DNA of 64,000 bases from Chionoecetes opilio (Eukaryota; Arthropoda; Malacostraca; Decapoda; Majidae), in NCBI GenBank assembly GCA_016584305.1, contig JACEEZ010011704.1, positions 1-64,000 of the forward strand, in the 5' to 3' direction. Each line of letters starts with the position of its first letter. Position 1 is the stretch's first letter. Shown here one piece after another: positions 58,170 to 64,000 of this stretch. Position numbers and translations under genes: made by a program. The notes below the pieces were generated by a model, which searched no databases, was not told the DNA's origin, and saw only the letters and a program-made list of their open reading frames with translations.

Positions 58170-61100
58170 CCCCCTCCCACTTATCTTCTGGAACGCCGGT
58201 CTCTGTCCGGAAACTTCCAGTTTTTAAAACCACGCTTCATCATCACTCCTCTAGTTTTTTGGCGTCTGTGAGACGTGGTCACAACGCATTCTCCCCCTCC
58301 TTCCCAATATGCTTCTACAGGAGGCCCCGGGGGGACCGGCGGGGCAGGAGGGGGCCCTCTTTGCTGGCCCACCGCCCCTCTCTTCTCCCCCTCTATACAC
58401 CCCTTTTCCCTGGGGTGGCCTGGAACCGGGGGGGGACTTTTATTTTTGATTAGGGCCCCTTCAGTTTCTTTTATTACAACCATGTTTAGATAAACCCTTT
58501 CAGAATTCCAGCACTTTTTCTCTAGCTTTCCCCCCAGCTTTAATAAGGGGTGTTTTAATGCCCATCATGACCTCTGGGAACCGCCCTCCCCGGACCCGGA
58601 AAAAACCGCTCGGGCGGCCCCTCTCGAGTTTTTCTGGGGACAGTGCTTCTTTATCTCTCCTTACTCCCCCTGGCCTCCCCCCCCAAATGACCCAGTTCGG
58701 GGAACCCCTCCCCCTTTGGGACCTCTGCCTGGGTAAGGCCCCCTCCTCCTCACCACGTCCAATTTGGCCCCTTTTACAGGGGAGCGACCATTTTCCTTGT
58801 TTTTTCCTTTCCCTTCAGTCCCACCACCCCCCCCCCCCTTCACGCAGACCTTTTGGTCTTACCAAGGAGACTGGGGCTCTTTTCAATCAGAATTAAATTA
58901 CTTACCCCTCCCATTACCCCCCCTTCATCGGTATTTTTAAATACCTCCGGTCACCCTGGGGCGGGGGGCCCACCACTTTAATCTAATATTTCCCCCCACC
59001 CCCCCCCGCTTTTTCCCCGAGCCCCGGTGGCCCCGGGAAAGTTGCGGCAGCCCTTCAGGCCAAACCCCAAACCCTTTACTGCGTGGCGAAAAACCCCCAT
59101 TCCCTTGCTCCTATCGTTTCCGTTTTTTGGGGCCCGATGCAAACGTGTTATTCTTGTGAGAAACTTCTGCATGGGCCCCTTTTTTGGTTCCCTGTCCTTT
59201 TCCTCCCCCATCTCCCGGGCTTGGTCTTTTTCGGAAGATGGTCCACCCCCAGGGCCCCCCTTCCTTTTCCCTTATAATAAAGGTGCCCTTTGTCACTGAT
59301 GCCGAAAAAAATCGAGTGCCCTTTCCTCCCCCATTCACACTACACTCGGCTCTCCAACCCCGTACCCCACTGTGTTACCCCTTCCACACCGGCCCTACAA
59401 TTAGCATGCTAAACCCCCAGGAGCTTTTCTCTCTTTACACGCCCCGTCCCGGGAAGGCGGTGGGGCCCGGACAAAATCCCAACGAGTTTTTTCGCCGCCC
59501 CCAGATGCTCGGGTCCCTCCCCCCCTTGGACGCCTCAACGCCCGCTGGCTGTCGGGGACTTCCCCCCTGTTGGGTCTGCCATCACAAACCTATTTTAAGC
59601 CGGCAAGGCCCCTTGAGGTTTTTCCTCCTATGGCCCCCTTTCCTTCTCTCTAATCTCGTAAGGGAGTAGAACAAAAATACGGTGTAGGTTTTACATGGTG
59701 GTTGGAACACAAAAACCCTTTTTCCCCTCAAACAGTTCGGGTTTTTGTCCCCACCGGGGCACCCTGCTGCCCCGCTCCCGCTGGAGCACCACTACAGGAA
59801 GATTTCCCCCAAACAATACACTAATAGCCTTTATGACCTCCCAAACACTTTTTTACACCCCCTCCATAATGCCTCATTGGGAAAAATTTCCCGCCCAGGA
59901 TGCATGGGTCCCCCTCCAAAGGGGTTTTTAAAACCCCCCTGTCTTCCAGGTCCTTCTCTCGGTGATCGGGAAAAACCCCTTCCGGTCTTTCCCGGTCACC
60001 AGAGGGGTCCCAGGGGTTTTCCCCCTCGTCCTGTCCTCTTAACTCTTTCTTTTAGACTTTCCCTGCTTCCATGCACACGCACCATTATCTGATGACTCTC
60101 TCTCATTTTCTCTGCTCCACATCCAGGGGGCTCAAGACCATTTCAACTTGGGGTTGATGCCGTCCCTCAGGACCCCCCGTTGGGGCCCGACGGGGGATGC
60201 CCCGAAGTTAGCCTTTGTGCTTCACCCGAAGGGATTTCCCCAAAATCCCAATGGTCACCATTAATGGGGCCCCAATTTCCCCTTAAAACCAGCACAAAAA
60301 ACCCTTTGGGTTTTCTGTTGGGTGGCCCCCGCCTAACCTGGGGCCGCCCCAAAGTACCTGGTGACCTGTGCCTCAAGAGGCTAAAATTAATGAAGTCCCT
60401 TTCAGGGGTCAATGGGGTGCGGACAGGGAAAACCCTCCTTCATTCATAGCATTTCACCGTACCGCTTAGACTCGGGGTGAGGTTAGGTGCGGGCCCCACC
60501 TTCCCCCCTCCCAAGTTAGATGTAATCCAGAAAAATGCCCTTCGATAGCTTTGGGGGCCTTTAGGTCCTCCCCAGTCACAGCCCTTCAGGCAAATCCTCC
60601 CTTTTTCCCCGTCCACCCCGCTCACCCCTGGTCCGCACCCACACAAAAATTGCCTCCTCTCCAGCCCATGCCCTCCACTCCCCCCTCCTCCGACACGGTA
60701 GGAACCCTTTTAGGCCCCCTGCCGTATCAACCCACACACCTTTGTAAGCGGCCCTCTCCTTCTTGCTTCTATCCGGGGACTCCCCCCCCCTTTTTACTTG
60801 GGGAAGACCTCCCCTGGGCCCTTTGGTTTTTCCCCTTTTCTTCTCTAATTTCTCTGTCCCTTCACACACCAAACCCCCTGGTCCAAGGTGCCTGTCCGGT
60901 GCAGGGCAGGGACCTTTTTTATCCCTCCTACACACCCCTACAATAACTCCCTCCACATTTCCCGAGGCTCCCCCCTCCGCCCCTCCCTCTGTAGGGGCGG
61001 CCATGTTCACCCCGGGCCCGGTCACGCCCCCGCCTGGGGGTTGCCCACCCCCTGCCTCCATCTGCGACAGAAATTTTTCCATCAGGGGGCATCAAAATGC

Positions 61101-61790
61101 CCCCACCGGGCCCCCCCCCTGTGCTGTAACCCTTTTCACTGACTCCCCCCAGCCCTCCCAAATTTTCCGACGCACCGCCTATCATCACCATGCCCTTTGT
61201 TTTCACATCCACCACTCTTGCTCATTTTCCTCCCTGGCCTGTCTCCACCTTCGTGGGGTTCCCCCCCACATTGGTGTGGGGCAACACGTGGGCCCACAGG
61301 GCGGCAGCGGGGCACACTCCCTCCCCTCTCCCATAGACATGACCCCCGACCACTGATTCCCTGATTTCAGATAATGAAAACCCACACTGGGCAATGAACT
61401 GACGACGCCTTACAGTAAATTTCCTTTGGGCTATACGACTACCACGACCCACGGGGGGACCCACCCCCCCCTCCCTGGACACCGCGTCCCCAGACTCCCG
61501 GGTTTCCACACCCGCCTCAACGCCCACCTACACAAATGGGCATGACAGATGACCCTCACTGCCCCTGGTGCCCCACATACCCGGACACACCTGAACACCT
61601 CCTCCTGCAATGTCCTCGTCACCACTCCCACCGCAGGGGCACTCCTCCAATCTCTATCCCCACTCCTCCTCGCAGGCCAACTCTAGCTGACCTCCTGGGT
61701 GGCTCTCCAGACCCCGGCTTGGCCTTCAAAAATTCTCAAACACACCGGGACCTTCCTAACACAAATCGGGCCAACGCACAGGACTAACCT
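58170..61790 (+). pseudogene. LINE ORF2: endonuclease, reverse transcriptase, RNase H and CCHC-type tail
   Basis: Plus-strand segments in order: an F-W-N-A start (IFWNAG, 58180); FNAHHDLWEPPSPD at about 58552, the catalytic endonuclease block; GSDHFP near 58787, the S-D-H block; RPGKAVGPGQNPNEFFRR near 59450, opening the reverse transcriptase; FGFCPHRGTL near 59735; EHHYRKI near 59790; a damaged Y-x-D-D region near 60085; MKSLSGV near 60390; VTLFTDS near 61122 and PPHIGVG near 61262, from RNase H; and CPWCPTYPDTPEHLLLQCP at 61560-61616, the Cys-His finger at the end. The order endonuclease-RT-RNase H-finger is that of I/LOA/R1-like LINEs. Indels at C and G runs break it throughout and no frame exceeds 200 codons. 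The clear tail motifs suggest moderate age plus sequencing error. Confidence 0.8.
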
Positions 61791-61871
61791 GCTAACCCAT
61801 CTGCATACTGCCCCCTTCGGGCACTAGAGGCTGTGGTCACCACAGCCTGCACGGCCCCTTTCAAACCCCCA

Positions 61872-61888
61872 ACAACAACAATAAAATG
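61872..61888 (+). repeat. LINE 3' tail
   Basis: CAACAACAACAATAAAA, an A-rich tail of the type left by target-primed reverse transcription, directly followed by the inverted flanking repeat. Confidence 0.6.
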
Positions 61889-62015
61889 TTTTTATATCTC
61901 CGAAACTATTGATTTGCGACGGAAAGCTCAAAGAGAAAATGTCTCTTAGAATACAATAAGGTAAAAAAAAACCATGCTCCCAATTGTGTAGGGAAGTTTG
62001 GTCCTATCGTAAAAT
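61888..62015 (-). repeat. Dispersed repeat (inverted pair with 55990-56135)
   Basis: See the entry at 55990. It starts immediately after the LINE tail. Confidence 0.85.
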
Positions 62016-62159
62016 AATACCATGTGGGAAAAACGCTACCGTAGAAATTGACCGAAATAACTAGTGTACGAACGGGACAAAAAACCCTTCTGGTCCTAGT
62101 TTAAATTAATACCCATAAAAAAAAAAGGTATTATTCTAGTGTTCCTAGTACAGTAATAG

Positions 62160-62400
62160 TAGTTCCTAGTCTAGTACTCCCCCTCTCCCACAAAACAGGC
62201 TTGGGGACCTGGGGCAATGGCGGGATATTTGGCTGGGGGTAAAAAAATATGCGTCGCAACCACATAGTTTTGAGTTAGGTGTGTTGTAAAAATTCCCTAG
62301 ATCTAGGGAAAAATTTCTTTGGATTTCTTCTGAGTCCAGAGACGTGTGAACCTGACGATCCCACAGAATGAGACCGAAGGGTCCCAGAACCCCCCCAAAT
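62160..62400 (-). repeat. Dispersed repeat (inverted pair with 31655-31900)
   Basis: See the entry at 31655. Here the sequence contains more homopolymer errors. Confidence 0.65.
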
Positions 62401-63370
62401 CCCCCCCTAGGAGGTTAGGCTAGATTTTTTTAGGTCAGGTTAGATTTGGTTAGGTTAGGTTAGGTTAGATTTGATTAGGTTAGTTTATCGGTGGGTTAAG
62501 CCCCCGCTAGGATAGGTAATTTTGGTTTTGAACAAATTTCTCTAGATATAAGGCAATGACCCTAGATCTAGGGAATTTTACCCCTACAAAAACTCCTTAA
62601 ATTACGTATTTTCCCACGCATAATTTGTTGCCCACCCGAAAACCCCGCGTTCCCCCCGGTCTTGACTTGTTTTGGGGGAAGTGGGGAGTCGGGGCAAAAC
62701 ACTAGAACTTTCCCCAAAAAAATCCATTTTAAACGTCAAAAAAAGTCAATTGGGGAAAATTTTCCTTTCCACCCCCATCCCCAAAAAATCCCCAAAACCA
62801 CCAAAATCCCAAAAAAAAAAAACATTAATTCCTGATTCCTGAGTCTGGGCAAATATTTGGGAAAAACTCATCCTTCCGGCTTTGACTAAAAATGAACACC
62901 GCACGTATTGATTTTGTTGATTTCACTCTGTAAAGGTTTCCCAGCGTGCGCTACCCTTGGTTAACCCACACGGCCGCTATGAAATATGAGGGGCCTAAAA
63001 ACTTTTAAAGTCAGTTAGGTTAGGTTAGGTTGGGTTTTAGGTATCCTTTGGGGTTTAAGGTTAGGTTGGGTTAAAATTAAGTAACTTGGGGTTTTAGGTT
63101 AGGTTGGGTATATTTTGTGGTTAAGGTTGGTGTTTTTTACTATAGTGACTTTGATATTTTTTGGGACCATAAATATTTATATTTGCCCCCCCCACCCAAA
63201 AACCCGTATTCCCGCCTTTTTCCCCGGGCTTTTGGGTGGGGGGGGGAAGAAAAAAAAAGATGGGGGAAGGACTTTTTTCCAAAAAGTTTTACCAATTTTT
63301 CCCTGCCAAAATTTTTTGTGTTTTTCTGAGGAGATTTTTTATTTTTTTTTTTATTTTCAAAAATTATTTT
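62401..63370. other. Low-quality AT/C-run sequence with TTAGG-like blocks
   Basis: TTAGGTTAGG-type motifs at 62410-62490 and 63010-63115. The rest is dominated by A, C and G runs, and its frames (Phe/Lys/Pro-rich) are not credible genes. Confidence 0.5.
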
Positions 63371-63374
63371 TTTG

Positions 63375-63480
63375 CTCAAAAAAAAAAATATCTCCATTAG
63401 AAAAAGCACCTTTTTTAGGCCGGGGAAAAAACTAGTGGTGCCCTCTGAAAAAGACCACAAAAACTCTCCCCCCATTATTA
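63375..63480. mobile_element. Right terminus of a second satellite-core TIR element
   Basis: ATCTCCATTAGAAAAAGCACC, GGCC..AAAAAACTAG, TCTGAAAAAGACCAC and AAACTCTC..CCATTATTACC align with 55815-55920. Divergence is high and partly error. The matching left terminus is not in view. Confidence 0.6.
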
Positions 63481-63744
63481 CCAGAAAAAAAATTTACGTC
63501 AAATAAGTCAATTCGGACAATTTTTTCTTCCACCCCATCCCCAAAACCCACAAAACCACACAATCCCCAAAAAAAAACGAAAATTCCCACGAAAACCACC
63601 AAAACACCCAAAATATGGAGCAAAAAAACACGTCTTTACATAACCCTTAATAACCCTTAAATTAAAAGGTGACACAAGGAAAACTACGCGCTATAAAGGT
63701 GGGGAGTGTATGATGTACTCACCGTTGGGTATTGTGTTGTTGTT

Positions 63745-63920
63745 GTTGTTTTTTTAAGGGCTGCGGGGATCCCTTGGGAAACTATGACCTTGGGTGAGGT
63801 CCTATGATGCGATCACAGGCGCTGTATTTGACCTGTTTTCCCAGGAAGGAAGGTGGGGCGGTGACGGCGGTTGCCGAGAGGGGGAACACCAGCCCCGCCA
63901 GCAGGGGGGCAGGTAAAAGG
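63745..63920 (-). repeat. Dispersed repeat (inverted pair with 22855-23045)
   Basis: See the entry at 22855. The GTTGTTGTTGTTG tract at 63737-63750 lies at its edge, where the other copy has CTAAACAACACC. Confidence 0.65.
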
Positions 63921-64000
63921 TGTTGACGTTCAGGGGATGAGGGGGGTTGTACACCACACGGTGGAGTGGAAGCGCGGACACGCGCAAAAGTGTTAATAGT

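Noticed and set aside
59450..60100. An intact reverse transcriptase in the GC-rich LINE
   Set aside because: The motifs occur in different frames and the Y-x-D-D box is damaged, so it is described as a pseudogene.

Overview
This window looks like nuclear DNA of an arthropod, most likely a decapod crustacean. No intact protein-coding gene was found. The sequence is packed with simple repeats (AT, CT, GGAA, TG, poly-C, poly-T), foldback (snap-back) elements, short TTAGG-like blocks and broken copies of transposable-element genes. Reading frames of recognisable proteins shift every 30-100 bases, often at homopolymers. The text therefore probably combines true pseudogene decay with an unpolished long-read assembly, and frame breaks alone should not be read as biology.

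Layout. 1-3700: simple repeats, a poly-C tract and a duplicated CT-tailed repeat. 3700-7020: a decayed non-LTR retrotransposon (endonuclease, reverse transcriptase, C-terminal tail). 7028-11620: two inverted copies of a TIR element around a 580-base poly-T block and a GC-richer island of unknown origin. 12613-20343: the most interesting unit, bounded by inverted repeats of about 155 bases. It carries two decayed genes from uncharacterised multicopy protein families, one on each strand. 20500-28650: a Cys-rich gene tail, scattered repeats, a GCGCGTTTTCGCGA-type TIR element, three consecutive foldbacks and an endonuclease fragment of a second LINE. 29850-41000: more foldbacks (some nested), a CCACCGGCC minisatellite, AT microsatellites, a CTGCTTGTG tandem repeat and a 1.9 kb nested palindrome. 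41389-41532: a possible 48-codon exon. 42880-45660: a run of about 30 degenerate C2H2 zinc fingers on the minus strand. 46578-47290: a GGAA repeat. 47500-49210: foldbacks rich in TTCGTAC.

49756-53655: a 1.95 kb segment in two near-identical tandem copies, each holding a MITE, a Tigger/pogo-like element with the start of its transposase, a CAGA tract and half of the GCGCGTTTTCGCGA element. 54027-55920: a TIR element whose core is a 30-bp TTAGG-containing satellite, interrupted twice by different piggyBac-like non-autonomous elements, each at a TTAA. 56430-61880: a GC-rich, RNase H-bearing LINE. 61888-64000: low-quality repeats that are inverted copies of earlier ones.

The genes present belong to mobile elements or dispersed multicopy families, so the working relationships are those of transposons: autonomous genes, their non-autonomous derivatives, and nested insertions that give a relative order of events. 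The zinc-finger array and the 41.4 kb exon are the only candidates for host genes.
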